From Actinobacillus suis ATCC 33415 (GTDB lineage: Bacteria > Pseudomonadota > Gammaproteobacteria > Enterobacterales > Pasteurellaceae): 64,000 nt of DNA. Of the stretch, positions 1 to 9,783 are shown one piece after another. The notes under the pieces were generated by a model that was not told the origin of the DNA, ran no database searches, and saw nothing but the letters and a program-made list of their open reading frames with translations. The translations under genes were made by a program, and so were the position numbers. The first letter of the stretch is position 1. Every line of letters begins with the position of its first letter. The stretch is taken from contig NZ_CP009159.1 in the NCBI RefSeq assembly GCF_000739435.1, positions 620,001 to 684,000 of the forward strand, given 5' to 3'.

Positions 1-932
1 TTGCGGGTAACGCAACGCCAGAACTTGCAAAACGTATTGCAGAGCGCCTTTACATCTCTTTAGGCAATGCAACAGTCGGTCGTTTTAGCGACGGTGAAAT
101 TCAAGTTCAAATTAATGAAAACGTACGTGGTTCGGATGTGTTTATTATCCAATCGACTTGCGCACCAACTAATGACAACTTAATGGAATTGATTGTGATG
201 GTTGATGCTTTACGTCGTGCGTCTGCAGGTCGTATCACGGCTGTTATCCCTTATTTCGGTTATGCTCGTCAAGACCGTCGTGTTCGTTCAGCGCGTGTGC
301 CGATTACGGCAAAAGTGGTTGCGGACTTCCTTTCAAGCGTAGGTGTTGACCGCGTTTTAACCTGTGACTTACACGCAGAACAAATCCAAGGTTTCTTTGA
401 TGTACCTGTAGATAACGTATTTGGTTCTCCGGTGCTTATCGAAGATATTCTTAAGAAAACGGATTTAAATAATCCAATGGTGGTATCACCGGATATCGGT
501 GGTGTGGTACGTGCGCGTGCGATCGCTAAATTATTAAATGACGCGGATATGGCAATCATTGATAAACGCCGTCCAAAAGCAAATGTATCACAAGTAATGC
601 ATATTATCGGTGATGTTGCCGGTCGTGACTGTATCTTAGTTGACGATATGATCGACACTGGCGGTACGTTAGTTAAAGCTGCGGAAGCATTGAAAGAACG
701 TGGTGCAACCAAAGTGGTTGCTTACGCAACGCATGCGGTATTCTCAGGTACTGCAGCAATGAACTTAGCGAACCCAGCATTAGATGAAGTAGTTGTAACC
801 GATACAATTCCACTTTCTGATGAAATCAAAGCATTAAACAAAGTGCGTGCATTAACATTATCAAGCATGTTAGCAGAAGCTATTCGTCGTATTAGCAACG
901 AAGAGTCCATTTCTGCAATGTTTGACGCATAA
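1..932 (+). CDS. prs: Ribose-phosphate pyrophosphokinase (5'-truncated by window edge)
   Basis: Makes PRPP from ribose 5-phosphate and ATP for nucleotide, histidine and NAD synthesis in the cytoplasm. The frame is open from base 3, reading [17 protein letters not shown], which matches the E. coli enzyme from about residue 8, so only about seven N-terminal residues lie outside the window. The ATP-site segment FGYARQDRR and the PRPP-binding loop [10 protein letters not shown] (near bases 640-675) are intact, and the end NEESISAMF is typical of the family. A stable hairpin follows the stop codon. Identification is secure from near-identity to the E. coli protein. Confidence 0.98.
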   Translation, partial: AGNATPELAKRIAERLYISLGNATVGRFSDGEIQVQINENVRGSDVFIIQSTCAPTNDNLMELIVMVDALRRASAGRITAVIPYFGYARQDRRVRSARVPITAKVVADFLSSVGVDRVLTCDLHAEQIQGFFDVPVDNVFGSPVLIEDILKKTDLNNPMVVSPDIGGVVRARAIAKLLNDADMAIIDKRRPKANVSQVMHIIGDVAGRDCILVDDMIDTGGTLVKAAEALKERGATKVVAYATHAVFSGTAAMNLANPALDEVVVTDTIPLSDEIKALNKVRALTLSSMLAEAIRRISNEESISAMFDA

Positions 933-939
933 TTTCTGA

Positions 940-966
940 TAAGGGCGAGTTGAATACTCGCCCTTA
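940..966 (+). terminator. Probable Rho-independent terminator of prs
   Basis: A perfect 10-bp stem (TAAGGGCGAG / CTCGCCCTTA) with a 7-nt loop starts 8 bases after the prs stop and is followed by a T-rich stretch. It separates prs from pyrD. Confidence 0.75.
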
Positions 967-1003
967 GTTTATCTATTTCTTTCTATTAACCGAAGAGCTC
1001 ATC

Positions 1004-2014
1004 ATGTATTCCCTCATTCGTAAATGTCTGTTTGCTATGGACGCTGAAAATGCGCATAATTTTTCCGTTCAAGCGCTTAAACTTGTCGGAAAATTACCTT
1101 TTGATCCTTTACCCATTCCTCATAATCCAGTTGAGGTGATGGGGCTGCAGTTTAAAAATCCTATCGGTCTTGCCGCCGGTGCGGATAAAAACGGTGAAGC
1201 GATTGACGGTTTTGGCAAGTTAGGATTCGGTTTTATTGAAGTAGGAACGGTTACACCGGTTGCACAAGACGGTAATCCTAAGCCACGTCAATTCCGTCTT
1301 TTGGAAGCGGAGGGCATTATCAATCGTAATGGTTTTAATAATTACGGTGTGGATGTGTTGGTAGAAAATGTGAAGCGTTCCAAATATGACGGGGTACTCG
1401 GAATTAATATTGGTAAAAATGCCTTTACGCCAATTGAGAACGCTTTGGATGATTACCAAATTTGTTTACGTAAGGTGTATGAGTATGCCGATTATATTAC
1501 GGTGAATATTTCTTCACCGAATACCAAGAATTTACGTTCATTGCAATACGGTGATGCATTAGATGAATTGCTGAGTGCATTAAAGCAAGAACAATCAATA
1601 CTTTCGCAAAAGTTTGCAAAATATAAACCGCTTGTTCTGAAAATTGCACCGGATTTAACGGATGAAGAAGTTGCTTCGGTAGCGGATAGTTTGGTACGAC
1701 ATAAGATTGACGGCGTTATTGCCGGTAATACCACTTTATCTCGAGAACCGGTAGCAGGTTTAAAACATGCGGAACAGCAAGGTGGCTTAAGTGGTAAGCC
1801 ATTAAATTCGCTCAGTACCCATTTAATCCGTAGGTTGGCGAAGGAATTAAACGGGCAGTTGCCAATTATTGGTAGCGGAGGTATTCATTCTGTCTCCTCC
1901 AGTCAGGAAAAAATTGATGCGGGTGCAAGTTTATTACAAGTTTATTCGGCAATGATTTATCAGGGGCCGGCGCTGATTCAGGAGCTGGCCAAACAGATCA
2001 AACTTAATAAATAG
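1004..2014 (+). CDS. pyrD: Dihydroorotate dehydrogenase (quinone), class 2
   Basis: Oxidises dihydroorotate to orotate with quinone as acceptor, the fourth step of pyrimidine synthesis; class 2 enzymes sit on the inner membrane. At 336 residues it equals the E. coli length. The FMN-binding [10 protein letters not shown] (about 56-65), the [10 protein letters not shown] loop with the class 2 catalytic serine (about 172-181), and the phosphate-binding GSGGIHS near the C-terminus are visible. The amphipathic N-terminus ([18 protein letters not shown]) is the membrane-association segment of class 2 enzymes. The gene stands alone between two hairpins. The pyrF start at the far end of the window belongs to the same pathway. 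Confidence 0.97.
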   Translation: MYSLIRKCLFAMDAENAHNFSVQALKLVGKLPFDPLPIPHNPVEVMGLQFKNPIGLAAGADKNGEAIDGFGKLGFGFIEVGTVTPVAQDGNPKPRQFRLLEAEGIINRNGFNNYGVDVLVENVKRSKYDGVLGINIGKNAFTPIENALDDYQICLRKVYEYADYITVNISSPNTKNLRSLQYGDALDELLSALKQEQSILSQKFAKYKPLVLKIAPDLTDEEVASVADSLVRHKIDGVIAGNTTLSREPVAGLKHAEQQGGLSGKPLNSLSTHLIRRLAKELNGQLPIIGSGGIHSVSSSQEKIDAGASLLQVYSAMIYQGPALIQELAKQIKLNK

Positions 2015-2018
2015 CCTT

Positions 2019-2069
2019 AAACAAGCGGTTAAAATTTGTAAAAAAATTGCAGGTTTTAACCGCTTGTTT
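2019..2069. terminator. Inverted uptake-signal pair forming a hairpin
   Basis: A 16-bp perfect inverted repeat (AAACAAGCGGTTAAAA and its complement) begins 5 bases after the pyrD stop. Each arm holds an ACAAGCGGT core of the Actinobacillus-type DNA uptake signal. The position suggests a terminator that doubles as a USS pair; the run of T after the stem is short. Confidence 0.7.
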
Positions 2070-2371
2070 ATAGGAAAGACAACGGTTGGCGCAGGTCAAA
2101 AAAATAGACAAAATAGGTCAATTTTGTTATCTTGTTAGCCAAAATTTTTCTACAAATTTTCAACATTTTTTATAGTGTGATAAAAAGTGTTTAAAATCAA
2201 GTAGATATCGCAAGATATTCACTCGAATAGAAAACAGGTTTTTACATTTTGTTAAACTTTCTGTGTGTTTTATGTTTAGTCTAATCGAATGAATGTCTAT
2301 AATTTCATCAAACGATAAGTTTAAGTATAGAGAACTTATCACTCATTATTTACTTAAAATAAGGACAACCT
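2070..2371 (+). other. AT-rich leader/promoter region of aceE, no gene seen
   Basis: About 300 bases between the pyrD hairpin and aceE. It is AT-rich with no credible coding frame. It must hold the aceE promoter; I see no clear PdhR operator (AATTGGT-N-ACCAATT type) and do not assign one. The aceE ATG is preceded by AAGGACAACCT. Confidence 0.5.
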
Positions 2372-5026
2372 ATGTCAGAGTTAGAAAGAGATGTAGATCC
2401 ATTTGAAACCAAAGAGTGGTTAGAATCACTTGATTCATTAATCCGTGTAGAAGGTGTTGAACGTGCACAATTCATTATCGATGAATTATTAAGCCAAGCG
2501 CGTAAAGATGGCGTGCCGGTTCAATCTGGTGTGACAACAGCATATGTAAATACTATCCCTGTGTCTGCACAACCAGCTTACCCGGGTGACCACAAAATTG
2601 AACGTCGTATCCGTTCTGCAGTACGTTGGAACGCTATCGCAATGGTTTTACGTAGCCAGAAGAAAGATCTTGACTTAGGTGGTCATATTTCAACTTTCCA
2701 ATCAGCAGCAACAATGTATGAAGTGTGCTACAACCACTTCTTCAAAGCGGCAACTGAAAAAAATGGCGGTGACTTAGTATTCTTCCAAGGTCACGCAGCA
2801 CCAGGTATGTATGCACGTGCTTATGTTGAAGGTCGTTTAACAGAAGAACAATTAGACAATTTCCGTCAAGAAGCATTTGCGGATGGTTTGTCTTCATACC
2901 CACACCCGAAATTAATGCCTGAATTCTGGCAATTCTCAACTGTATCAATGGGTTTAGGTCCTGTTAATGCGATTTATCAAGCACGTTTCTTAAAATACCT
3001 TGAAAACCGTGGCTTAAAAGATACGTCAGACCAAAAAGTTTACGCATTCTTAGGCGATGGTGAGATGGATGAAATCGAGTCTAAAGGTGCGTTAACATTT
3101 GCTGCTCGTGAAAAATTAAATAACTTAATTTTCACTGTAAGCTGTAACTTACAACGTTTAGACGGTCCGGTAAACGGTAACGGTAAAATCGTTCAAGAAT
3201 TAGAAGGTTTATTCACCGGTGCAGGCTGGGAAGTAATCAAAGTATTATGGGGCAGCAACTGGGATAAATTATTCGCGAAAGATACTTCAGGTAAATTAGC
3301 ACAATTAATGATGGAAGTAGTTGATGGTGACTACTTAACCTTCAAATCAAAAGACGGTGCTTATATTCGTGAACACTTCTTCGGTCGTTACCCAGAAACA
3401 GCTGCATTAGTAGCGGATATGACAGACGAAGAGATTTGGGATCTTCGCCGTGGTGCGCACGACAGCGAAAAACTTTACGCTGCATATGCGAAAGCACAAA
3501 AATCAGATAAACCAGTTGTGATTTTAGCTCACCAAGTTAAAGGTTATAAAATCCCTGAAGCAGAAAGTAAAAATACTGCTCACCAATCGAAAAAAATGTC
3601 ATTAGAAAGCTTAAAAGGCTTCCGTGACTACTTCGAATTACCGTTAACCGATGAGCAAGTAGAAAATCTTGAGTACATCAAATTTGCTGAAGGTTCTGAA
3701 GAATACAACTACATTCACGGTCAACGTAAAGCATTAAACGGTTATGTTCCGGCTCGTCGTCCTAAATTTGACGTAGAGTACAAAGTACCTGCATTAGAAG
3801 AATTCAAAGCGTTACTTGAAGAACAACCACGTGGTATTTCAACCACAATGGCGTTTACACGTGCATTAAATATCTTATTAAAAGATAAAAACATTGGTAA
3901 AACAATCGTTCCAATGATCGTTGATGAAGCACGTACATTCGGTATGGAAGGTTTATTCCGTCAAGTGGGTATTTACAACCCGCACGGTCAAAACTATACG
4001 CCTTCAGACCGCGATTTAGTGGCTTACTACCGTGAAGCGAAAGACGGTCAAGTATTACAAGAAGGTATCAACGAATTAGGTGGTGCAGCGTCTTGGGTTG
4101 CAGCGGCAACGTCTTACTCTGTAAGCAACCAACCGATGATTCCATTCTTCATCTATTACTCAATGTTCGGTTTCCAACGTGTGGGCGATATGATGTGGTT
4201 AGCGGGTGACCAATTAGCTCGTGGTTTCATGGTCGGTGGTACGTCTGGTCGTACAACGTTAAACGGTGAAGGTTTACAACACGAAGACGGTCATAGCCAT
4301 ATTCAAGCGGGTATTATCCCTAACTGTATTACTTACGACCCATCATTTGCGTTTGAAGTTGCAGTAATCATGCAAGACGGTATCAACCGTATGTATGGTG
4401 AAAAACAAGAAGATGTTTTCTATTACATGACAACATTAAACGAAGTAATGGATCAACCGGCAATGCCAGCAGGTGCTGAAGAAGGTATCCGTAAAGGTTT
4501 ATATAAATTCGAAACCGTTAAAGGTAAAGGCAAAGGTCACGTTCAGTTATTAGGTTCTGGTGCAATTATGCGTCACGTTCGTGAAGCAGCACAAATCCTT
4601 GCGAATGACTATGGCGTAACTTCAGACGTATTCTCTGCGCCATCATTCAATGAATTAGCGCGTGAAGGTAATGATGCAGTACGTTGGAACTTATTACACC
4701 CAACAGCGGAACAACGTGTTCCTTATGTAGCACAAGTATTAGCGGACTTACCGACAGTTGCTTCAACCGACTATGTGAAACAATACGCAGATCAAATTCG
4801 TGCGTTCGTACCAAGTAAACATTATCATGTATTAGGTACAGATGGTTTCGGTCGTTCAGACAGCCGTGCTAACTTACGTGAACACTTCGAAGTTGATGCT
4901 CGTTACGTTGTTGTTGCAGCGTTATCACAATTAGCGAAAGAAGGCACAGTAGAAACTAAAGTTGTTGCTGATGCAATCGCTAAATTCGGCTTAAACGTAG
5001 ATCGTATTAACCCATTATATGCATAA
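2372..5026 (+). CDS. aceE: Pyruvate dehydrogenase E1 component (homodimeric type)
   Basis: Decarboxylates pyruvate with thiamine diphosphate and passes the acetyl group to the lipoyl domains of AceF. At 884 residues it is close to the 887 of E. coli. The ThDP motif begins GDGEMDEIESKGAL (about 229) and ends in SCNLQRLDGPV; RGHNEGD-like substrate-channel and C-terminal regions (LGTDGFGRSDSR, GLNVDRINPLYA) are present. The start has good spacing to AAGGA. It heads an aceE-aceF-lpd cluster, but the 194-base gap to aceF is filled with hairpins, so the genes may also be transcribed or processed separately. Confidence 0.97.
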   Translation: MSELERDVDPFETKEWLESLDSLIRVEGVERAQFIIDELLSQARKDGVPVQSGVTTAYVNTIPVSAQPAYPGDHKIERRIRSAVRWNAIAMVLRSQKKDLDLGGHISTFQSAATMYEVCYNHFFKAATEKNGGDLVFFQGHAAPGMYARAYVEGRLTEEQLDNFRQEAFADGLSSYPHPKLMPEFWQFSTVSMGLGPVNAIYQARFLKYLENRGLKDTSDQKVYAFLGDGEMDEIESKGALTFAAREKLNNLIFTVSCNLQRLDGPVNGNGKIVQELEGLFTGAGWEVIKVLWGSNWDKLFAKDTSGKLAQLMMEVVDGDYLTFKSKDGAYIREHFFGRYPETAALVADMTDEEIWDLRRGAHDSEKLYAAYAKAQKSDKPVVILAHQVKGYKIPEAESKNTAHQSKKMSLESLKGFRDYFELPLTDEQVENLEYIKFAEGSEEYNYIHGQRKALNGYVPARRPKFDVEYKVPALEEFKALLEEQPRGISTTMAFTRALNILLKDKNIGKTIVPMIVDEARTFGMEGLFRQVGIYNPHGQNYTPSDRDLVAYYREAKDGQVLQEGINELGGAASWVAAATSYSVSNQPMIPFFIYYSMFGFQRVGDMMWLAGDQLARGFMVGGTSGRTTLNGEGLQHEDGHSHIQAGIIPNCITYDPSFAFEVAVIMQDGINRMYGEKQEDVFYYMTTLNEVMDQPAMPAGAEEGIRKGLYKFETVKGKGKGHVQLLGSGAIMRHVREAAQILANDYGVTSDVFSAPSFNELAREGNDAVRWNLLHPTAEQRVPYVAQVLADLPTVASTDYVKQYADQIRAFVPSKHYHVLGTDGFGRSDSRANLREHFEVDARYVVVAALSQLAKEGTVETKVVADAIAKFGLNVDRINPLYA

Positions 5027-5034
5027 CATTAAAA

Positions 5035-5167
5035 CTCTCCCCCTTTAATGGGGGAGAGACAGGCAATACTTCGTTTAGAAGTATTGGCAGAGAGAGGGTA
5101 AATGCAAAAAATTAATGAAATTTGACCGCTTTCCCTCTCCCTGAAAAATTGCTCAACGCAATTTTTC
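5035..5167. repeat. Mosaic of hairpin repeats between aceE and aceF
   Basis: Three separate inverted repeats lie in the 194-base gap: CTCTCCCCC/GGGGGAGAG (5035-5058), CAATACTTC/GAAGTATTG (5064-5086), and GAAAAATTG/CAATTTTTC (5143-5167). CCCTCTCC motifs recur before and after the last stem, and a USS-like TTGACCGCTTT lies at about 5122-5132. This looks like a dispersed palindromic intergenic element rather than one terminator. Confidence 0.6.
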
Positions 5168-5220
5168 TGTCCCTCTCCCACAAGTGGCGAGGGTAGTTTA
5201 TTAAATGAAGGATTATCAAA

Positions 5221-7113
5221 ATGTCAAAACAAATTAATGTGCCAGACATCGGTTCAGATGAAGTTTCTGTAACTGAAGTCATGGTAAAAGTAGGCGATAC
5301 TATTACTGTAGATCAATCACTCATCAACGTAGAAGGTGACAAAGCTTCAATGGAAGTACCAGCGCCGGAAGCAGGTGTTGTTAAAGAAGTTTTAGTAAAA
5401 GTGGGCGATAAAGTAACAACTGGTTCACCAATGTTAGTATTAGAAGCGGCAGAAGCTGCGCCAGCACCAGCCGCAGAAGCGCCTGCACAAGCTGCGGCAC
5501 CTGTAGCAGTGGCATCAGCAGTTGTTGAAGTGAATGTACCAGATATCGGCTCAGACGAAGTAAACGTAACCGAAATTATGGTTAAAGTTGGTGATTCAGT
5601 TGAAGTTGATCAATCTATCATCAATGTAGAAGGTGATAAAGCTTCTATGGAAGTTCCAGCACCTATCGCGGGCGTTGTAAAAGAAATTTTAATCAATGTA
5701 GGCGATAAAGTTTCAACCGGCAAATTAATTATGAAATTTGAAACTGCATCAGCAGCACCAGTTGCTGTAGAAGCGCCAGCACAAGCAGCTGCACCGGCAG
5801 CAACAGCTTCAGCAATTAAAGAAGTGAACGTACCTGATATCGGCGGTGATGAAGTAAACGTAACTGAAATCATGGTAAATGTTGGTGATACAGTATCTGA
5901 AGAGCAATCTTTAATTACTGTTGAAGGTGACAAAGCTTCAATGGAAGTTCCGGCACCATTTGCAGGTGTTGTGAAAGAAATTTTAGTGAAATCTGGTGAT
6001 AAAGTGTCAACCGGTTCATTAATCATGAAATTTGAAGTTCAAGGTGCAGCACCGGCAGCAGCTCCTGCTCCTGCAGCACAAGCAGCTGCACCAGCGGCAC
6101 AAGCAGCAACGCAATCAGCTCAAGGCGGTAACGTTTCTGGTTTAAGCCAAGATGCAGTAGTAGCGGCAGGTGCTTATGCACACGCGACACCGGTAATTCG
6201 TCGTTTAGCACGTGAATTCGGTGTGAACTTAGATAAAGTGAAAGGTTCAGGTCGTAAAGGTCGTATTGTTAAAGAAGATATCCAAGCATACGTTAAAACT
6301 GCAGTTAAAGCGTTTGAAACAGGTACTGTTGCAGCGGCAGCAGGTAACGGTGTTGCAAACGGTGCAGGTTTAGGCTTATTACCATGGCCGAAAGTAGACT
6401 TCAGCAAATTCGGTGAAGTTGAAGAAGTAGAATTAAGCCGTATCAATAAGATTTCTGGTGCGAACTTACACCGTAACTGGGTAATGATTCCTCACGTTAC
6501 ACACTTCGATCGTACAGATATCACAGAATTAGAAGCATTCCGTAAAGAACAGAACAAGATTGTTGAAAAACAAAAACTTGATGTGAAGATCACACCAGTT
6601 GTGTTCATTATGAAAGCGGTTGCGAAAGCATTAGAAGCATACCCACGTTTCAATAGCTCAATTTCTGAAGACGGTCAAAAATTAACAATTAAGAAATACA
6701 TCAACATTGGTGTTGCGGTTGATACACCAAACGGCTTAGTTGTTCCAGTGTTCAAAAATGTGAACAAGAAAGGTATCATCGAACTTTCACGTGAGTTAAT
6801 GGAAGTGTCTAAGAAAGCGCGTGACGGTAAACTTTCAGGTTCTGATATGCAAGGTGGTTGTTTCACTATTTCAAGCCTTGGCGGTATCGGTACAACTCAC
6901 TTCACACCAATCGTGAACGCTCCAGAAGTTGCAATTTTAGGTGTATCTAAGTCTGAAATGGCACCGGTATGGAATGGTAAAGAGTTCGAGCCACGCTTAA
7001 TGCTTCCACTTTCATTATCATTCGACCACCGTGTAATTGATGGTGCTGATGGTGCGAGATTCTTAAGCTACATCAATGGTGTATTAGCAGACATTCGTCG
7101 CTTAGTTATGTAA
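5221..7113 (+). CDS. aceF: Pyruvate dehydrogenase E2, dihydrolipoamide acetyltransferase
   Basis: Core of the pyruvate dehydrogenase complex; transfers acetyl groups from lipoyl arms to CoA. At 630 residues it is as long as E. coli AceF and has the same layout: three tandem lipoyl domains, each with the [11 protein letters not shown] lipoylation motif (first lysine at 41, the others near 143 and 244), separated by Ala/Pro-rich linkers; a peripheral subunit-binding domain starting [13 protein letters not shown]; and the catalytic domain ending with the acetyltransferase motif [12 protein letters not shown]. The three lipoyl modules are near-repeats also at DNA level. The start follows GAAGGATTATCAAA. 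Confidence 0.97.
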   Translation: MSKQINVPDIGSDEVSVTEVMVKVGDTITVDQSLINVEGDKASMEVPAPEAGVVKEVLVKVGDKVTTGSPMLVLEAAEAAPAPAAEAPAQAAAPVAVASAVVEVNVPDIGSDEVNVTEIMVKVGDSVEVDQSIINVEGDKASMEVPAPIAGVVKEILINVGDKVSTGKLIMKFETASAAPVAVEAPAQAAAPAATASAIKEVNVPDIGGDEVNVTEIMVNVGDTVSEEQSLITVEGDKASMEVPAPFAGVVKEILVKSGDKVSTGSLIMKFEVQGAAPAAAPAPAAQAAAPAAQAATQSAQGGNVSGLSQDAVVAAGAYAHATPVIRRLAREFGVNLDKVKGSGRKGRIVKEDIQAYVKTAVKAFETGTVAAAAGNGVANGAGLGLLPWPKVDFSKFGEVEEVELSRINKISGANLHRNWVMIPHVTHFDRTDITELEAFRKEQNKIVEKQKLDVKITPVVFIMKAVAKALEAYPRFNSSISEDGQKLTIKKYINIGVAVDTPNGLVVPVFKNVNKKGIIELSRELMEVSKKARDGKLSGSDMQGGCFTISSLGGIGTTHFTPIVNAPEVAILGVSKSEMAPVWNGKEFEPRLMLPLSLSFDHRVIDGADGARFLSYINGVLADIRRLVM

Positions 7114-7118
7114 TAGGT

Positions 7119-7160
7119 AAGCGGTTGAATTTGTAAAAAATTTTGCAAAGTTGACCGCTT
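7119..7160. repeat. Inverted uptake-signal-like pair after aceF
   Basis: AAGCGGTT at 7119 and GACCGCTT ending at 7160 face each other around a short AT-rich segment, giving an imperfect hairpin in the aceF-lpd gap. Confidence 0.55.
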
Positions 7161-7165
7161 GTATC

Positions 7166-7213
7166 GTAGGGACACACTGTGTGTGTCCAAGGACGCAACA
7201 CTTGCGTCCCTAC
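7166..7213. repeat. 48-bp palindromic element with GTAGGGAC ends
   Basis: The element has 8-bp inverted ends (GTAGGGAC ... GTCCCTAC) and contains two smaller hairpins, GGACACAC/GTGTGTCC and GGACGCAA/TTGCGTCC. It lies 15 bases before the lpd start. A related palindrome with a CCCCTACG end lies at 41340-41363, so this is probably a dispersed small repeat family. Confidence 0.55.
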
Positions 7214-7228
7214 AATAAAGGAATAAAT

Positions 7229-8653
7229 ATGAGCAAAGAAATCAAAACGCAAGTCGTAGTGCTTGGTGCAGGTCCTGCCGGTTACTCAGCAGCATTCCGT
7301 TGTGCTGACTTAGGCTTAGAAACTGTAATTGTTGAGCGTTACTCAACTTTAGGTGGTGTGTGCTTAAACGTAGGTTGTATCCCGTCTAAAGCATTATTAC
7401 ACGTTGCGAAAGTTATTGAAGAAGCAAAACATGCAGAGAAAAATGGTATTACATTTGGTGAGCCGACAATTGATTTAGATAAAGTTCGTGCAGGTAAAGA
7501 AGCAGTTGTGTCTAAATTAACCGGTGGTTTAGCAGGTATGGCTAAAGCACGTAAAGTAACTGTGGTAGAAGGTTTAGCAGCATTTACTGATCCGAATACT
7601 TTAGTTGCTCGTGACCGTGACGGTAATCCAACAACAATTAAATTCGATAACGCAATTATTGCTGCGGGTTCTCGCCCAATTCAGCTTCCGTTTATCCCAC
7701 ACGAAGATCCTCGTATTTGGGATTCAACAGATGCGCTTAAACTAAAAGAAGTACCGAAAAAATTACTCGTAATGGGTGGTGGTATCATCGGTTTAGAAAT
7801 GGGTACGGTGTATCACGCTTTAGGTGCAGAAGTTGAAGTGGTTGAAATGTTTGACCAAGTAATTCCTGCAGCAGATAAAGATGTTGTTGCGATCTACACC
7901 AAACAAATCGAGAAAAAATTCAAGCTAATGCTTGAAACTAAAGTAACTGCAGTTGAAGCGAAAGATGACGGTATCTATGTTTCAATGGAAGGTAAAGCGT
8001 GTAACGACACTAAACGTTATGATGCGGTATTAGTTGCTATCGGTCGTGTACCAAACGGTAAATTAATCGATGCAGGTAAAGCGGGTGTTAACGTTGATGA
8101 TCGTGGTTTCATCGCAGTTGACAAACAAATGCGTACAAACGTACCACACATCTTTGCTATCGGTGATATCGTTGGTCAGCCAATGTTAGCTCACAAAGGT
8201 GTTCATGAAGGTCACGTAGCTGCAGAAGTTATTGCAGGTCAAAAACACTACTTCGATCCGAAAGTGATTCCATCAATCGCTTATACTGAACCAGAAGTTG
8301 CTTGGGTAGGTAAAACTGAAAAAGAATGTCGTCAAGAAGGCTTAAACTTTGAAGTGGCGAAGTTCCCATGGGCTGCATCAGGTCGTGCGATTGCTTCTGA
8401 GTGTTCAGAAGGTATGACTAAACTTATCTTCGATAAAGATACACACCGTTTACTCGGTGGTGCAATCGTAGGTAGCAACGGTGGTGAATTATTAGGTGAA
8501 ATCGGCCTTGCAATCGAAATGGGTTGTGATGCGGAAGATATCGCTTTAACTATCCACGCTCACCCTACATTACACGAATCTGTAGGTTTAGCAGCAGAAG
8601 TGTTTGAAGGTTCTATCACAGACTTACCAAACGCAAAAGCGAAAAAACGCTAA
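7229..8653 (+). CDS. lpd: Dihydrolipoamide dehydrogenase (E3)
   Basis: Reoxidises the lipoyl groups of pyruvate and 2-oxoglutarate dehydrogenases, reducing NAD. The 474-residue protein is E. coli-sized. The FAD-binding VVVLGAGPAGYSAAF is near residue 9, the redox disulfide GGVCLNVGC gives Cys45 and Cys50, NAD-binding GGGIIGLEMGTVYHALG lies in the middle, and the catalytic HAHPTLHES lies near the end. The chosen ATG follows AAGGAATAAAT and gives the usual MSKEIKTQ start; the frame stays open upstream through the palindromic element, but that extension is not credible. Confidence 0.97.
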   Translation: MSKEIKTQVVVLGAGPAGYSAAFRCADLGLETVIVERYSTLGGVCLNVGCIPSKALLHVAKVIEEAKHAEKNGITFGEPTIDLDKVRAGKEAVVSKLTGGLAGMAKARKVTVVEGLAAFTDPNTLVARDRDGNPTTIKFDNAIIAAGSRPIQLPFIPHEDPRIWDSTDALKLKEVPKKLLVMGGGIIGLEMGTVYHALGAEVEVVEMFDQVIPAADKDVVAIYTKQIEKKFKLMLETKVTAVEAKDDGIYVSMEGKACNDTKRYDAVLVAIGRVPNGKLIDAGKAGVNVDDRGFIAVDKQMRTNVPHIFAIGDIVGQPMLAHKGVHEGHVAAEVIAGQKHYFDPKVIPSIAYTEPEVAWVGKTEKECRQEGLNFEVAKFPWAASGRAIASECSEGMTKLIFDKDTHRLLGGAIVGSNGGELLGEIGLAIEMGCDAEDIALTIHAHPTLHESVGLAAEVFEGSITDLPNAKAKKR

Positions 8654-8677
8654 TAGGTTAATTTAACTTATTTATAC

Positions 8678-8725
8678 AAGCGGTTGAAATTTGCAAAAAA
8701 ATAGCGGATTTCAACCGCTTTTTTT
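8678..8725 (+). terminator. lpd terminator built from an inverted uptake signal
   Basis: AAGCGGTTGAAAT and ATTTCAACCGCTT form a 13-bp stem followed by TTTTTT, 24 bases after the lpd stop. The left arm sits in an ACAAGCGGT uptake-signal core. Confidence 0.85.
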
Positions 8726-8854
8726 CTATCTTGAAAGATCAGTTTAATAGTTTGATTTATGCTTATAAAATCAACGAATTAGCTATGCATTTATTAATTT
8801 TTCAGCGTTGTGATCTTTTTTTCAGCACTTGAAATAAAATAATTAAATTAGCAT

Positions 8855-8882
8855 TTGACATAGGTCTGAAAATCCGTAAAAT
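8855..8882 (+). promoter_or_regulatory. Sigma-70-type promoter for the tRNA-Gly/tRNA-Cys unit
   Basis: TTGACA (8855-8860) and TAAAAT (8877-8882) are 16 bases apart and end about 30 bases before the first tRNA, a near-consensus arrangement for a stable-RNA promoter. Confidence 0.75.
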
Positions 8883-8913
8883 GCACCTCGTTCCTTACGA
8901 ACAAAAACTTAAA

Positions 8914-8989
<76 letters not shown>

Positions 8990-9006
8990 TTAAATCTCTT
9001 CAACAC

Positions 9007-9080
9007 GGCGTGTTAGCAAAGCGGTTATGCACTGGATTGCAAATCCATGTAGATCGGTTCGACTCCGGTACACGCCTCCA
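9007..9080 (+). tRNA. tRNA-Cys (anticodon GCA)
   Basis: A 74-nt cloverleaf with acceptor arms GGCGTGT/ACACGCC, anticodon GCA at 9039-9041, T-loop GTTCGACT and an encoded CCA end. I see no strong terminator before the convergent gene at 9293. Confidence 0.96.
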
Positions 9081-9253
9081 CTATTCACTCATTTCAATAT
9101 TTTATAATTTTCTCTGTGATTTGATTTACACACTTTTTTATTAATCAATTTACGTTTTAATGGCTTCTACGATATATAGATTATACCTAAATAATTTGGG
9201 TGAGGATCATTATTAGTCTTAAAGCTCTTATATAGATTGTACTTAGCTATAAT

Positions 9254-9281
9254 AAAAATCCCACCTAGTAAAGGTGGGATT
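9254..9281 (-). terminator. Rho-independent terminator for the minus-strand gene at 9293
   Basis: AATCCCACCT/AGGTGGGATT forms a 10-bp stem; on the minus strand it is followed by TTTTTATT. It starts 12 bases beyond the stop of the 121-residue gene. Confidence 0.85.
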
Positions 9282-9292
9282 CGGAAAGATAA

Positions 9293-9658
9293 CTATTCTA
9301 ATGAATGGAAATATTTAGATATTTCTTCGTAAGAGTGTGTAACTGGAACATTAACCCCATTTTCTGTAAAGTAAACTAAAGTCTTTTCACCTGATTTTTC
9401 AATGTAAGAGAGATTCCAATCATTTATAGACACTCTTATGTTACTATCACTATTGCTACGTGATGTTGGGAAGAATTTGGGGAATTTTTCCGTGATATCA
9501 GGATAAGCACCTACAACGACGTGAGTAATACCACCTACACAATGCAGAAGGGTAAAATTATGTTCACTTAAGCTTTCTTCAATAAATAAAATGGCAGTTC
9601 TACTTACAGTAATTTTGTTACCAGAACGAGCTAATACTAAATCAACAAATCCGGACAT
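9293..9658 (-). CDS. Unrecognised 121-residue cytoplasmic protein
   Basis: I do not recognise a family with certainty. The N-terminus (MSGFVDLVLARSGNKITVSRTAILFIEE) looks like a small beta-barrel of the FlbD or LytTR-like kind, and a second strand-rich half ends in VYFTENGVNVPVTHSYEEI, where the wording NGVNVPVTHSYEEI again suggests a residue that sets a beta-hairpin insertion. There is no signal peptide or membrane segment. AAGGAGAAATTC precedes the ATG, a strong ribosome site. It has its own terminator and is the second gene after the 99-residue gene upstream, with a 125-base gap. Function is unknown. Confidence 0.75.
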   Translation of the reverse strand: MSGFVDLVLARSGNKITVSRTAILFIEESLSEHNFTLLHCVGGITHVVVGAYPDITEKFPKFFPTSRSNSDSNIRVSINDWNLSYIEKSGEKTLVYFTENGVNVPVTHSYEEISKYFHSLE

Positions 9659-9783
9659 AATGAATTTCTCCTTTTAGGTAAATTAAAATAATATGTATAT
9701 GAGCCTATATACGGCAGTATGTTGAATTGGCTTGTTATTCAACATACTATTTGTCTCTTTTATCTTCATTATATTACTTAGCA

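Noticed and set aside
2070..2371. PdhR operator before aceE
   Set aside because: I looked for AATTGGT-N3-ACCAATT and saw only weak partial resemblance, so no site is claimed.
5221..6060. Tandem DNA repeats as a possible CRISPR-like array or recombination hotspot
   Set aside because: The repeats are the three lipoyl domains of AceF, about 300 bases each, normal for this gene.
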